Source: Laburnicola sp. R22_1 (Eukaryota; Ascomycota; Dothideomycetes; Pleosporales; Didymosphaeriaceae). From it: a stretch of DNA of 64,000 bases. The notes under the pieces are model-generated. The model was given only the letters and a program-made list of their open reading frames with translations. It made no database searches and was not told the DNA's origin. Position numbers and translations under genes: made by a program. Shown here in pieces: positions 10,560 to 23,305 of this stretch. The DNA is taken from contig JACONQ010000001.1 in the NCBI GenBank assembly GCA_014281115.1, forward strand, positions 1,922,001 through 1,986,000. The letters run 5' to 3'. The number at the start of each line of letters is the position of its first letter. Positions within the stretch are counted from its first letter, which is position 1.

Positions 10560-13500
10560 AATAGCTTACTAACACTAGAGCTAGCATAAGTTTTATTAGT
10601 TCTTTATATATTAAATAATACTAGCTAAGACTATACTATATTAACAACCTAATTATCCTATGCCTTGCGGATAGCAAAGTTATAGATAAGATTAGTTAAG
10701 CTATAGACCTTATAATATAATATAGTACCTACACTAGCACTATAATATACTTTATTACTAATATTAGCACTTTTAATATTATTCTTAGTATAGATTAGAT
10801 ATTTGCTTACAACCTATAACTAGGGTTATATAACTAATCTATAATATTTAATGCGTATTATTATATAGTTTATTGCCTTAAAGATGCGCTACCTAAAACT
10901 ATATACTATAATAAGCTACCTACTAGTTCCTTACAATCTATAATAACTTGTAAGGATATTAGTCTAATTACTTACTAGATAGCTTATCTAATAGCGATTT
11001 ATAACCTAGACTCTATAACTTAGCTAGAGTCTTATAACTAGGTCTAGCTAGGTTAACTACCTAACCTAATAATAGATAATTGCAATGCGCAGATATTCTA
11101 TACTGCTATAAGACTTACTATATATAGTTAGATAGATTATAATAAGTTTATAAAAAAGTTATTTAATAAATTCTATATAATAGATAAGATAAGTCTTAGT
11201 ATTTTAACCTAAAGAAGGCTAACAAGTTATCCACCTATTACCCTAGAGTTAACTATGCTATTAACCTTATTAATAACAAAGCCCTATAACTATATATATA
11301 TAGTTTTATATAACTAAAGACTATAGCAATTAAAGAATATATTAATAAAATAACTATAAAAAAGTTTTTATAGATAAGCACTTCTTAGTATGCGTCTCCT
11401 ATCCTTATTATTAAAAAGCTAAAGAGTAGATTACGCGTTTACGTTAATTAATACGCAATTAACGCTATTATAAATCGTAATTATAACACGCTACTATTAT
11501 TAAAAAATATACTAGCGCGTATAAACAAGATAAAATTTATATCTATTATAGATATTATCGCGAGTTTTAACAATATACGCGTTAAGGAAAATAACAAAGA
11601 AAAAATAGTGTTTTTACGCAATATAAACTTTATAAGTATACTATTATACTATTTAGACTTACTAGAGCTCCTAGTATTTTTTAAATATATATTAATAAGA
11701 TATTATAATAACACCTAGATAACTTCTATATAGCTTACTTAGACAATATACTTATATATAGTAAAACTAAGAAGGATTATATTAAACACGTATAGACTAT
11801 AGTTAATAAACTTAGATAAGCTAGTCTATATCTAAATATTAACAAGTATTAATTTAAAGTTAAGAAGGTTAAGTACTTAAGGATTATACTAACTACTAAG
11901 GGTATTAAAATAGATTCTAAAAAGGTTTAGATAGTATACAACTAGTAGCTACTATAGTTACTTAAAGATATATAGGCTTTTCTAGGTTTTATAAACTTCT
12001 ACTAATAATTTATTAAAGGTTTTAGTTAGATTGCTTTCCTACTAATAAATTTAACTAAAGGTAATACGCTAAAGGACTAGTCTATTAAACTAGGGACTTT
12101 CGCAGCAACTATATTTAAAACACTTAAGTAGGCCTTTGCAATAGCACATGTTCTAGTCTATTTTAATCTAGATAAGGAAACCTAGCTAGAGACTAACGCG
12201 TTAGACTTTGTTACTATAGTAGTACTGTTATAAAAGAATAAGTAGGATGTACTATAGCCTATTGTGTACTTATTATATAAAATAAACCCTATACAATATA
12301 ACTATAAGATCTATAATAAGAAGCTTCTAGCTATTATACGCGCTTTTAAAGAATAAAAATCTAAGCTATTAGGTACCTAGAATTCTATTAATATTATTAC
12401 TAATTACCTTACTTTATAGTACTTTATAACTAGTAAGTGGCTTAATTAATAATAAGTGTAATAGGTAGAGTTTTTAGCTAAGTTTAACTTTTATATTTAG
12501 TACTATTCTAGCAAATAAGGCATAAAACCTAACGCCTTAACCCGCTGTTTAGGTAACTTATCTAAAGGTAATAATAATACTTACTAATAATACTAAGTCT
12601 AAATAGTCTTGTGGCTAAAAAATTTTAAAGGCAAAAGGTTATATTACGTAGTTATTGCTGCCTATACATTATTAAATAAAAGTTATTACTCTAGTTTATA
12701 GCTTGTAGCTATATTATACTATATTACTAAACTCGCTACTAATAATAATAATTCTATTACTATAACTATAATAAAAACTATTAAGATAGCCTATACTATT
12801 AATAAGATAGTCTAAGATATTATCGCCACTGTTAAGGTAAAAGCTTAACGTTTGCTAGAGAAGCTCCTTAAGTAGAGATTTAGGATTAAGATTGCTAGCT
12901 ATTAGTTAAGCGAGAGTCTACTATATATTAAGAACTAACTATATATTCCTAGTAATAAGAAGCTCTATACGCGGATCCTTAAGTAAGCTTATAATAGTAT
13001 TACTACTAGATATATTAGTTATAAGAGTACTTATAAATATACTAGTTGCTAGTACTATTAGCCATGCATAATATATACTATTACCTATTAGATCTACACC
13101 TATGTATTCTACTACTATAGTAATCTATACTATAATGTTTATTATATCTAACTAATTCTAAATTAATACTAGTATAGTTTATTATATCTACTATATTATA
13201 ATAATAGTAAAATATATATAGCTAATTTGTTATAAACTAAATTATCTCTATATTTAAAATTATAGCTAGAAATAGAGGCTATTTTATGTTTATAGACGAA
13301 AGAATTTATTATTAGTAATTATAGTTAATAGTTTATATCTTGCTACTTTTAGAAATATTATATCTTAGCACTAAACTAGAACTGTCTACTATAGTTGTTA
13401 TAATAATAGTAAGCTAAATAGAGATTGCTAACACTATGCTAAAGGAATACTTACGCGCATATATTAACTATTAATAAAATAACTAGGTCTTATACTTGCC

Positions 13501-13930
13501 TATAGTAGAGTTTATAGCTAACTTTTTAGTTAGCAAATTAACTAGAGTAGCTTTCTTTATTGCTACTAAGGGCTATTTACTACGTAATAGTACTAAACTA
13601 GCTTAATTATATAATATTAAGTTAGTAAGTAGGGACGCCGCTACTAGCGGGTACCCACTTATAGCGCCCATATATATAGATTATTTATATATAAATAACT
13701 TTATTAACTCCCTTACCTACTTACGTAACTTTCTACGCGATAATTTATAATAAGTATAAGCTAAATAGGCTAAGTATATAAATGTAAAGCGCGCACTAGC
13801 ACTATTTTTTAAGGGTAGCAATAAGGTAATATTAGACGCATGCAACCTTAAGACTAAAAGGCCTAGCTTATTACTTAACTATAAGAATAGGGACCTTTTA
13901 TATAGTATAAGTTATTAATAATATAGTATA
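10560..13930 (+). pseudogene. Gypsy B pol: protease, RT, RNase H, integrase (decayed)
   Basis: The blocks read in order with TAA/TAG breaks. The aspartic protease is at about 10570-10860 (S-A-S after a changed DSG, then LADSKVIDKISQAIDLI and IDxIFAYNLQLGL). Reverse transcriptase is at about 11395-11930 (PILIIKKLKSRLRVYVN, IIDIIASFNNIRVKE, IKHV). The thumb and connection follow at about 11950-12100 (FLGFINFY, FIKGF). RNase H is at about 12150-12430 (IYNKKLLAIIRAFKE). Integrase is at about 12950-13680 (YTRILKQAYNSITT zinc region, then LPIVEFIANFLVSK and KGYLLRNSTKL). It encoded the polyprotein that copied and integrated B. It is dead through RIP. Confidence 0.85.
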
Positions 13931-14500
13931 TAAGTTTAACGTAATTAAGGAAATAGGCTGTTTATATAATATTTTCTACTTATGGTTTGTTTTTTGCGAC
14001 TAAGAAGTTTCTAATAAGCAACTACTTAATAGTTAAATATATAATAAGGATAATATGCTACTAGACAAATATATAAATAAGAAGTATAAGGTAAAGACTA
14101 TACTTACTTACTAGTTAAACAAGTTAAAGAAGAACCTATACCCCTCTAACTACAGAGTTATAGAGTATAAAGTTGTATAGAATAGTTTTTAAAAACCCTA
14201 CCTAGGGGTCCTATTACAACCTACTTAATTATTTCTATCTTATTGCTAGGTTTTACACTAAAAACCTAAGAAAGTCTACTATACTATATAACTTAAATAA
14301 TCTTATTATATATTAGAATATTATTATATACCTTACTGCTACTCTAGTTATAAATACCTGCCTAGATGCCTAGAGATAGATAGATATAGGTCTTAAGTTA
14401 GTAATAGATAGTAGTCCCCTAGAAACCCTCTTAGTAGTAATTCTCTTAGCTAGGTTAAGTATACTAACCTATACGACAATAGTACTCATAATAGTAGTAC

Positions 14501-14560
14501 TAATAATAATAGTATTAATAATAATAGTATTAATAATAATAGTATTAATAATAATAGTAT
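14501..14560. repeat. Four perfect 15-bp tandem repeats
   Basis: The unit TAATAATAATAGTAT is repeated four times without change just upstream of the 3' LTR of gypsy B. It lies in A/T-rich, non-coding or decayed sequence. Confidence 0.9.
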
Positions 14561-14798
14561 TAATAACGCAACCCTAATAGATATTAATAAATTAGACTAA
14601 AATTATAGTAATTTAGATAGGTAGTTATAGTAATTTAGTATAAATTACTATAAGGATTATAATAATTAGAAATAGTGCGTAATAGTTTGCGATAAAACAT
14701 AATGGATTATAATAGAGCGTAATAGTTATCTAGAAATTAATATAGAGTTAGAAGGATCTTAGCAACACTAGAGTTACTATTATAAAGAGGAGAAGTAG

Positions 14799-15006
14799 TG
14801 TTACTAATCTAAGGTTTAATCCTCTTACTTATATTATATTATCCTTTTAGAACTAGCGTAATTACTAAGTAAGGTCCTAAGCAAGGCTATATATATAGCC
14901 TACCTACGTACCCATCTTATATAGGTATTACTACTATCTTATATTTAAATTCTAATATTTACTATTATCTTATATATAGCGTAATAACTCCCATAGTGTC
15001 CTTATA
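14799..15006 (+). repeat. 3' LTR of gypsy B
   Basis: This 208-bp repeat is the mate of 4721-4928. It starts TGTTACTAATC and ends GTCCTTATA. It is followed by the duplicated ATATA (15007-15011). Confidence 0.9.
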
Positions 15007-15784
15007 ATATAAGAGAAGTTTAGTTATTTTTAAGGTTTATAAACTTTTACCGCTAGTTTATTATAGGCTACTCTAGTCTTATATAGGCACTTACTAATCT
15101 TCCCTATAAAAAGGCCTTTACTAAATTCCTATTAGCACTAGATAGCCTAGCTACTTAGGCATTTAAGTAACTAAAGCACGTGTTTACTATTGCACCTATA
15201 CTAGCCTATTTTAATCTAGACCTTAAAACCTAGGTAAAAAGCAATACTTTTATAAGGGCGATACACGGCCTTATAAAACTAACCTATTAGGGATAGCTAG
15301 AATAGTTAAAAGAGCTAGTTAAATTAATACTAATTTAAGATAGTACATAAGAAAGGGACCTAGGAGGCCCTTTCTTATATAGAGGGCGGTATAGAGCATA
15401 AGCCTATGCTAACTACTACACTAATACTAACTAGAAAAGGCGCCTTTAGGAAGGTAAAAGGCGCTAATAGGAGGAAATAGAGTGTGAAAGAAAGGTAATA
15501 GGGCGTGCTTAGTAGGTAGACTAGTAAGGACTATTATAACTTTAATTTTTATTATAGTAGCTATTTTATTATAAATATAGCATAATTAAATTTTGCGACT
15601 AGTAGCGTTTATATTAATAAAAAGAATTCTAGTAAAGTATAATTATACTATCTATAATAAGGAATTACTCGCTATTATTAAGACTTTTAAGAAGTAGAGG
15701 CTAGAGCTCTTAGATAGCTTACTTATTAACGTTATCTTAGACTATTAGGCCTTAGAAAAGTTTATAAGCACTAAATAATTAAAT
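15007..15784 (+). pseudogene. Gypsy element A, RT end and RNase H (part 3)
   Basis: The frame restarts as REVxLFLRFINFYR, FIIGYSSL, KKAFTKF, then KHVFTIAPILAYFNLD, which is the RT/RNase H connection. After a 288-bp solo LTR insertion it continues with FIIVAILL, LVAFILIKR and YNYTIYNKELLAIIKTFKK, and ends with EKFISTK at 15775. The Copia element at 15785 interrupts it. It resumes at 23306 in the same sense. RIP stops are frequent. Confidence 0.88.
15251..15538. repeat. Solo LTR (288 bp) inside gypsy A
   Basis: The segment interrupts the RNase H frame and is flanked by ACTTT on both sides (15246-15250 and 15539-15543). It begins TATAAGGGCG and ends ACTATTATA, consistent with TG...CA ends after RIP. 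No internal coding sequence is present. It matches none of the other LTRs in the window, so it marks a fifth retroelement family whose body was removed by LTR recombination. Confidence 0.78.
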
Positions 15785-16073
15785 TGTCCGTACACCGTAC
15801 AGACAAGGGCACCTAAGGGTGTTAAGGATTCAATATTGTCGCACGATGGCATTACGTGGAGATAACGTGATGCCCGTGCGCCACAGCCCGTGCGCCGTAG
15901 AATCTTCTCCTTTCCATCTGCACTCTCTCTAGAGACAAGCAATTAATACCAAGTTGTTCTGTTATATTATTTTCTTTTCCTTATACGATCGCCCCGTACA
16001 CCCTCTACGCTTACTAGTATAGAGAATTAGAATTTAATATCTATATAGCTAGCTATAGAGTACCTATTTAACA
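15785..16073 (+). repeat. 5' LTR of the Copia element
   Basis: This 289-bp repeat matches 23017-23305. It starts TGTCCGTACACC and ends TATTTAACA. It is less mutated than the 3' copy, with more CpA and CpG retained. A 65-codon minus-strand frame within it (15745-15942) is not a gene. Confidence 0.92.
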
Positions 16074-16682
16074 CTAATTAGTAATTAACTAACTCTTAAC
16101 TACAAATTGGCAAGAGTGAAGACAGATTGCACAAGTTATTATTAGCTATATAATTTGTTTCGTATACTCTATTTTCTATACATAAGAGGATAGTAGACTA
16201 AAAACTTTATAAAGTTAGTAAGTAGATATCGCTACTATACAAAACGAAGGAAGTAATTATATAAGACATTATTAGCTATATAATTTGTTTTATTATACCC
16301 TATCCTCTATACATAAGAGAATAGCAGATTAAACCTTTATAAAGTTAGTAAGTAGATGTCGCTACTATATAAAACATAGGAAGCGATTGTACAAAATATA
16401 TAAAATCTATTCTTATTTATAGAGATAGTAGATTAACTCTTTTATTAAGTTAGTAAGTAGAGATCGCTACTATACGAGATTTAAAAAAAGATAGTACACC
16501 AAGCACACTACTAGTAACTATACAAAGACATAGTTAGACAATAATAAACCTTAATAAAGCGTAACCCTCTATACAACTAACCTATTAAACAAACTAGTTA
16601 CGTAATAACTACCCCTACTACCTTGTAAGAAGCCTTTACTACCTTACACAAAGTCCCTATCGCCTTATAAGATAATACTAAT

Positions 16683-19600
16683 ATGCCTAAGTATACTAGA
16701 CTATATAATTAGTATATTAAAGAAATAGAAATATTAAAGAAAACACTGCGTAAGGGAATAACACCTGTGTATTAGAATAATAAGATTAATATAGCAAACA
16801 ATTCTTCTTAGTTAGAAATGCAATTGTACGCGGCATATACTATTGCTAAGTATTATGCATTATACTAAAAAGGGACAGCTTTCTTAAAGTTATTCTAGAA
16901 AGACTTTAAAGGATAGGAAGAACACTATTTTTTAGAGTTAGGCTGTGCGTATAAGAGAGAGCTTATAGCAGTCCTAAGAGAAAAGGGCATTAAGCTAAGA
17001 ATAGATACTAGAGTTATAAATACTAGCAAGCTATATAAAGTAGCCTAAGGCAATGCAGATACCACTTATATAATACTACCTTTACTAGCTCGCTTAACTT
17101 CTTATACGCAAACACTAAGACTAATCTTAAAGATACCTAAGCTAGTTAGGCTATTGCACAAACTCGAATAGAGTAAGCCGCTACTACTATAGACACCTAT
17201 ACAGCTGTAGGTTTCTATAGATATCTTAAGAGAACCTTTATATAAGTACTAAAAATAATTCTATTTATATAAATAACTAAATAAACCACTACTCTTTATA
17301 TATAGTACCTAACTACTATTTTGCCCACCTGCTCGCGATTATTAAATGCCGTATAGAATAGAGCCACCACTAGTTAAACGCGAATTATAGGCACTATACT
17401 AATCTATATAGACTAAGGCTATACTATAATCTAACCTATATAAGCTTCTACCTAAGTACAACCTACCTTCTTAGAGAATTCTAGCTAATAAGATAATCTA
17501 ATTTTAAAAGGCATAAAATAAGAATAATAACTATACTAGAGCTCTATATAATATTTTAGCAGACAAGACTAGAATCTTTATAGATTTATATAGACGCCTA
17601 GATATTACTAAGAATTAATACCTAAATATCTTTCTAGATATTCTTACTAGCTGTGTAGTATAGTATTACCTCTATACTATCTATTCTAAATAATCGTAGA
17701 AGTGCTTGTACAAAGCACTTAACAGTTACTTTAATACTACTATTAACTATAACTAGTATTAGATAGACTAGACTATAATAACTTTTGTATAATACTAGCG
17801 CAAGAATCCTAATAAGAGTCTACACAAAGTCCTAGAGGTAATAATTAATAGGCTTACTCTCGCATAGAGAGTATTAGGTGCGGACTTTACTAGGAAAATT
17901 TCTCTCTATACTACTATTATATAAGTATGCTATAGATACCTAGAGCTAGAGTAGGCTATATTTACCCCTAAGCCTACTTATAAAGCTCTATTTGCTAATT
18001 TCTATACGTTAATCTAAGTTATAATTAATTGCCAATCTAATTAGCACTTATAAAAGGCTAATACATACTATACTAATCGCAAATATAACTTTTCTATATA
18101 AAGAGGCAGACTACTAGTTCCTCGCGAATAAGAATTTTGTGAATAATCCGTACTATTATTATCGCGATTTAGATCCTAATTAAATAATATTTATAGAAGA
18201 CTAAAGAAGTGTTTTATATATTATAAGAAAGATTATTAGTCTTCGAACTATTCGCGTAATAAGCGTACCTGCGTAATAAGGCAGTATATTACCTTCTATA
18301 AAGAGTATAATAATAAAACGCCTTTATATAAAATTGTTTAGTTCTGTGTTTAGAACATAGAAGGGTATAATAATAAGAGACCTACTTTGCACAAAGAAGA
18401 GGAGTAGAGTGAAGATAATAAGAATAGTAATAATTAAGTATCCTACCTAACTACTATTGCCTATCTTTACCACATAACTAGCAAATACATTTATAAGATA
18501 GAGCCAGAGAAGTATACAGAATAGTTTATTCTTAAAAATCGATACTATATAATATACTAAGGTGAACTATAGAATATAGGTGTAGTAAGAATTTCTACTA
18601 TTGGCAAAGCATAGCTTAAGGCATATATATAAGAGAACCCCTATATAAAGATTAATTAGATACTTAGTAATACTAATATTAGCTTTGGAGATTAGAACCT
18701 ATAAGGATCTCTAGGAACTGTACAAATTATAAATCTAATAGGAACGGTTACCTACTATATCCTAGACACTCTAACACTATTCCTACTATTACTAGCAGAT
18801 GCTAATAAGCTAAGTGCCTACTTTAATAATATTCTAGATATTATTATATAAAAGGACAGCATAACTATATCTATTGTACGCAAATAGAGACACCCTTTCT
18901 TTAATGTTAGCAAGAAAGAAACTGTGTCTTTCTTTACTAAATAAGAACTTTATCGTCTTTATTAATAATTCGGACATTTCTATATAGAAAGACTTTAGAA
19001 GATGCTTACTAACGCTGACTATAAAGTAGATGCTACTATACTAAACAAAATTTAGAAGTTTTGCCACTACTATTAATCGTACAAACAAGCCCCCTATCGC
19101 TTTAAGTTTACTATTAAGAATAATACCCACTTTAACTATAAGATTATTCTTAATATCGTACGTATTAGAACTAGAGACGCACTATATATTATAAATATAA
19201 ACACATTATTTTAAGCTGCAATCTTCTTAAAATTAATGTCCGCACGAGATGCGTGGGAAGCTCTCTATAGATACTAGATTAATGTTTACTAAGGTTCACC
19301 TAACTATATTATATATAACCTAGGTATAAACTTTACATTAGATAAGTTTAAGAACTACGTAAAGATTATTAGCGCAACCTATAGACAGATGCCTATAGAA
19401 GTATATTAGGTAATAGGAAAGATTAAGTGTTTGCACGCACCTCTTCGTAGAGCCTTTAATATTCTTAAGGCTAAACTAGGAGATTGTATAGATAAGGAGG
19501 ATGTTTTCTAAATAGCTATTAAAGCTATTAATAACACTATTGGCCTAGATAGCCTTATACCTATACTGCTAGTCTTTGGCGTATATCCTAGGATTAATAT

Positions 19601-21656
19601 AGATTCTTTTCTATCGCCTAATATTATTGTACGTATAAATGCTATACAAAAGGCGATAAAGATATTGTAGAAGAAAAGAGATAAGACTAATATTAATTAT
19701 GCGCTATACACCTATAATGGTCTGTTAGTAGCGCACGAAGTCCTTAAGCTCCTACTTAGATCTAAGGTTATAGTCTAAAGAGAGAAAGGTAGATAGATAG
19801 GCCCGTATAAGATTAAGGGTAGTAAGGATAGAGATATAATCCTTAACCTAGAGAATAGTCTAATAAAGTTTTACTATATATAAGGTAAGCCGTACTATTA
19901 CAAAGAAGATTACACTTTCCTACTATTATATAAAGTAGATAATGCCGCCCCTATGCAAAGAGATTCTCTAGAGAAGAGGAGGAGAGGCCGCCTAAGAAAG
20001 GATGCTGTATTCCTTTCCTAAAAGGAGACAAGCGATTAGGAACTGTCTCTAAAGCTCTGTGCGGAAGGTATAATCACAACATCTAGAGCACCTTTTAAAG
20101 AGTTAGACCGCACGGAGATAAACGCTCTAATCGCTAATAGCATATTTAAGATTCTTCTCTTTAATCTATCTAAGCATAAGGGCAGAATCTTTAATCTCCG
20201 CCTTATATAAGAAGTTAAGAGCAAGACTACTTAACTATATAAGAAATCCCGCCTTGTATTTGCTGGCCACTCTAATAAGGAGAAGAACAAAATCCTTATC
20301 TAATTACTTACCATCTAAAGAATAACCTAGCGCCTACTTCTTATATTAGGAGCAAGCCTTTAGGCAATATATAGAATATATTTTAAACTATAAGATATTA
20401 TCTAGGCCTATAATTAATCTACTAACAAACTAAATCGCACGCTCTATACTAGACTACCCAAGGAACTACGCACGAACTTTTTATAAAACACGATCTTCTG
20501 CATTGTACAACCACTCTATAGTATAGCTAAATTAGGTCTTTACTAGTTTAAAATCTACTATAACTACTATAAAGAGAAACTTAGTATAAAGACTTTGTTG
20601 TACAACCTATGTCTACTTATTACTAATAAAGGAGAGCACATCTTTGGAATTACTAGCCTTTAGATAGATAATACTCTTAGCATTATTTATAAGAACTTCG
20701 TACAAAGAGAAGAAGAAGAGCTAAAGAAAGTAGCCTTCTATGCAAAGGACAAGACTATTCTTGCTAAAGACCAACCTATTAAGTTTAATAGTGGAAGAAT
20801 TCGGCTTATATATAATACTATAGTTCTTATATAGAAAGGACAAGCAAAGGGCCTTTGCACAATTAACCCTAAAGATAAGAGTGCCGCTTAGAGATATGTA
20901 GAGCAGCGTGCACGAGGCGCCTATATCGCATCTGTGTACTAACTAGAAGTCGTATTCGATTTGTCTATTGCCGCTTAGACTATATTACCCTTACACGAAG
21001 ATATTAAGATAATAAATATATAAATCTAATGATAGATTAACAATAGTAAGCGCGGTCTTACCTTTATACTATTAGATCTTTAACGTGCGAAGCTGTTTAT
21101 CTTTACTAATAACTTATTTGCCAATAATAAGAACCTAAGCTTATAGCTGGGATTCCTAATCACTCTAGGTAATAAGCATCGTATAGGTAATAGCAATAAC
21201 TTTAAGATCCTAGCAAATATTATACACTAGAATTTAACTAAGTGTAAGAGAGTAATAAGAAGCGTTCTTACTAGTAAGCTGTATAGTATAGTAGAAGGGT
21301 TTAATAATACTATTGCTATTAGTACAATTCTCTAGAAGATTGTATGCACGCTTAGTCTACCACTAATTTCTATAGTTGTCTGTATAGATTTGAAGTCTCT
21401 CTATAACTGCCTCGTACGACTAGGAACCACAAATAAGAAGCGCCTTATAATTAACATTATGTCACTCCGCGAATTGTACAAGTACTGCGAGATCTCTAAG
21501 ATTAGATAAATTAATAGGAAGGACAACCCTGCTAATGCCTATACGAAGAAGACCCTAAACTAGGCTCTAGAGTCCTTAATTTCTGGCAACACCTTAATAA
21601 TTACTATTAAAGCATTAGTGAATCGCCTTAAGCCCGCCTGCGCGAGCTCTTTCTAG
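16683..21656 (+). pseudogene. Copia gag-pol polyprotein, decayed
   Basis: A candidate ATG lies at 16683 (MPKYTRLYN). The gag-like region is followed by a zinc-knuckle/protease zone (about 18200-18850). Integrase follows: a pre-integrase motif LYRLYxQFGHFYIERLxKML at about 18950, then KFCHYY, KFTIKNNTHFN, NILKAKLGD and the C-terminal GPYKI box at about 19800. Reverse transcriptase is at about 20240-20700 (RLVFAGHSNKEK, LYSIAKLGLY, YNLCLLIT, IDNTLSI for the catalytic DD). RNase H is at about 21080-21560 (LFIFTNNLFANNK, CKRVIRSVLTSKLY, DNPANAYTK). A conserved YVEQRARGAYIASVYQ block sits at about 20890. TAG/TAA replace Gln/Trp throughout, so it cannot be expressed as a full protein. Confidence 0.88.
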
Positions 21657-21837
21657 CCTCCACACAGGACTATTTCCTTATTATTTATTTATTCTTTCGC
21701 GCGATATATTTATTTAATTCTTTCTATACGTACACATTACTTAAAAATACGCTTTTTTTCCTATCTATTTATTCGTACAGAAAGAGAAGAGACACAGTAT
21801 ATATTTATTTAGAGAAGAGTTTTTTATTTTAGTACTT

Positions 21838-22098
21838 ATGAATAATGTCCAGAAGTGTCTATCCTACTATCTAGCCCTATTCTATGCGATAATTGCACCT
21901 AGTACCATAGCTCTGCCATATACAAAAACTGCACAATCTCGCCTAGAAGTTTGCTACTATACAACACTTAGTAAAGGGCCTAGGGCCAGAGCAATCGCCA
22001 TAGTGGTGAGCGCATGCAGTGCCCCTAAGGACACTGCGCGACTAGACAAGGAGCGCGCGAAAGTAGCCCTTGCGCTAAATAAGCTTAGCAATCTATAG
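21838..22098 (+). CDS. 86-codon open frame in the Copia 3' region, function unknown
   Basis: This frame lies between the Copia RNase H and the 3' LTR, in a region with no known Copia domain. It starts MNNVQKCLSYYLALFYAIIA, hydrophobic enough to resemble a signal or membrane segment, and ends RLDKERAKVALALNKLSNL. It has no internal stop although its surroundings are full of TAA/TAG, and it retains CpG and GCGC words. It could be chance, a remnant of a captured sequence, or an extra ORF of this Copia family. I do not recognise the protein. Confidence 0.2.
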   Translation: MNNVQKCLSYYLALFYAIIAPSTIALPYTKTAQSRLEVCYYTTLSKGPRARAIAIVVSACSAPKDTARLDKERAKVALALNKLSNL

Positions 22099-23016
22099 AC
22101 GTAGGTCTATACCAGCTATAAGAATAATATTAATATTGTGCAAAGGTAGATATGCAACACATAACTCTTTAGCCTATTTTCTATAGTTAGCATTTATATA
22201 AAAGTAAAGAATAGAGAAACTTATATTAATAGAGATGTCCTGGATAAATATATAGTTTACCTAGGAACTAGTTAGGAGGATAATGCACATTCTTTCGCCT
22301 GGAAGAGCCACTATAGTGGCATTAAAGCTAGAGAGACCTAGCTAGCTAAGACCCACTAGTATAAGCACTATTGTCTACACTAAGTTAGTATTATACGGAG
22401 ATAAGATACTATATAATAAGGGACACAATTTAGCACTATACAAAATAGGGAATTAGCTTAATAAAAAGAGATAAGAGCTAGGAAGAAGGGATACGTACGG
22501 AGAGATATTTAAAGTAGAGAATAAGAGAGAGAAGAATAGAGGAAGAAAAGTCCACCTTATATGCCTCTCTTTTGTCCAGAGCCTTAATTTCTACCCCTTA
22601 TTAGCGTTTATTTTCCCCTTATCTAATATTGCACAATTGCCTAATATTGCTACCTAAATAGATAAGATAACTAGGTTTACCTATTATATAAGGAATAAAC
22701 TAAGCAAAAGAACTCTATATAAATAATATATTATTGCTATAATCTTATTATTAACTACGCAATCTTACCCTTGACTGCTATTAGCCAGACCGCTACTCTA
22801 CTACTAATAAGCCTAATCGCACCTTCGATAAATGGCAGCAAAGTATAACAAATAGTTACTTAATAGAATCTTCCTATTAACTAGAGTAAACTAGCCAGAG
22901 TAGGAGGCGTATGGATAGGGGAATAATAAATAGATAGGATAAATATTAGCAAGTAGATAGTTTGTGCGGAGGAAGAGAAAACCACTAACAGCAATCTTAA
23001 AATAAAAAGTTGCTAG
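22099..23016. other. Copia 3' untranslated region
   Basis: AT-rich sequence with several purine runs (for example AGAGAGAGAAGAATAGAGGAAG around 22525) leads to the 3' LTR. No protein domain is seen. Confidence 0.5.
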
Positions 23017-23305
23017 TGTCTGTACACTATATAGGCAAGGGCACCTAAGGGTATTAAGATTTTAATATTGCCGCATAATAGTATTATGTGGGGATTACGT
23101 AATGCCCGTGCGCTACGGCCTATGCGCTGTAGGATCTTCTCCTTTCTATCCGCACCCTCTTTAGAGATAAGCAATTAATACTAAGTTATTTTATTATGTT
23201 ATTTTCTTTTCTTTGTATAATTGTCCCGTATACCCTCCACGCTTACTAGTATAGAGAATTAGAATTTAATGTCTATATAGCTAGCTATAGAGTACCCATT
23301 TATTA
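23017..23305 (+). repeat. 3' LTR of the Copia element
   Basis: This 289-bp mate of 15785-16073 starts TGTCTGTACAC and ends ATTTATTA, where CA appears changed to TA. It is followed by the duplicated TAAAT. Confidence 0.92.

Larger units (their letters stand above)
4721..15006 (+). mobile_element. Gypsy LTR retrotransposon B, complete outline, RIP-decayed
   Basis: Two direct repeats of exactly 208 bp bound the element (4721-4928 and 14799-15006). They start TG and end in TATA, where CA has probably become TA. The flanking duplication is ATATA on both sides. Total span is 10,286 bp, including a 1.87-kb Fot1-like insertion at 5416-7285, so the element proper is about 8.4 kb. Internal order on the + strand is gag-like region, aspartic protease, reverse transcriptase, RNase H, integrase: the Ty3/gypsy order. 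It is inserted inside the reverse transcriptase of gypsy A, and its own protein looks related to A. Confidence 0.92.
15785..23305 (+). mobile_element. Ty1/Copia retrotransposon, complete outline, RIP-decayed
   Basis: Two 289-bp direct repeats (15785-16073 and 23017-23305) bound a 7521-bp element. It is flanked by the 5-bp duplication TAAAT (15780-15784 and 23306-23310). One long gag-pol frame on the + strand has integrase before RT and RNase H, the Copia order. It is inserted inside the RNase H region of gypsy A: the A frame is broken exactly at the TSD and resumes after it. About 1.3 kb of extra sequence lies between RNase H and the 3' LTR. Confidence 0.93.

Noticed and set aside
14501..14560. 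CRISPR-like array of short repeats
   Set aside because: The 15-bp units are directly adjacent with no spacers and consist of TAA/TAG-like words; it is a simple tandem repeat in a eukaryotic genome.
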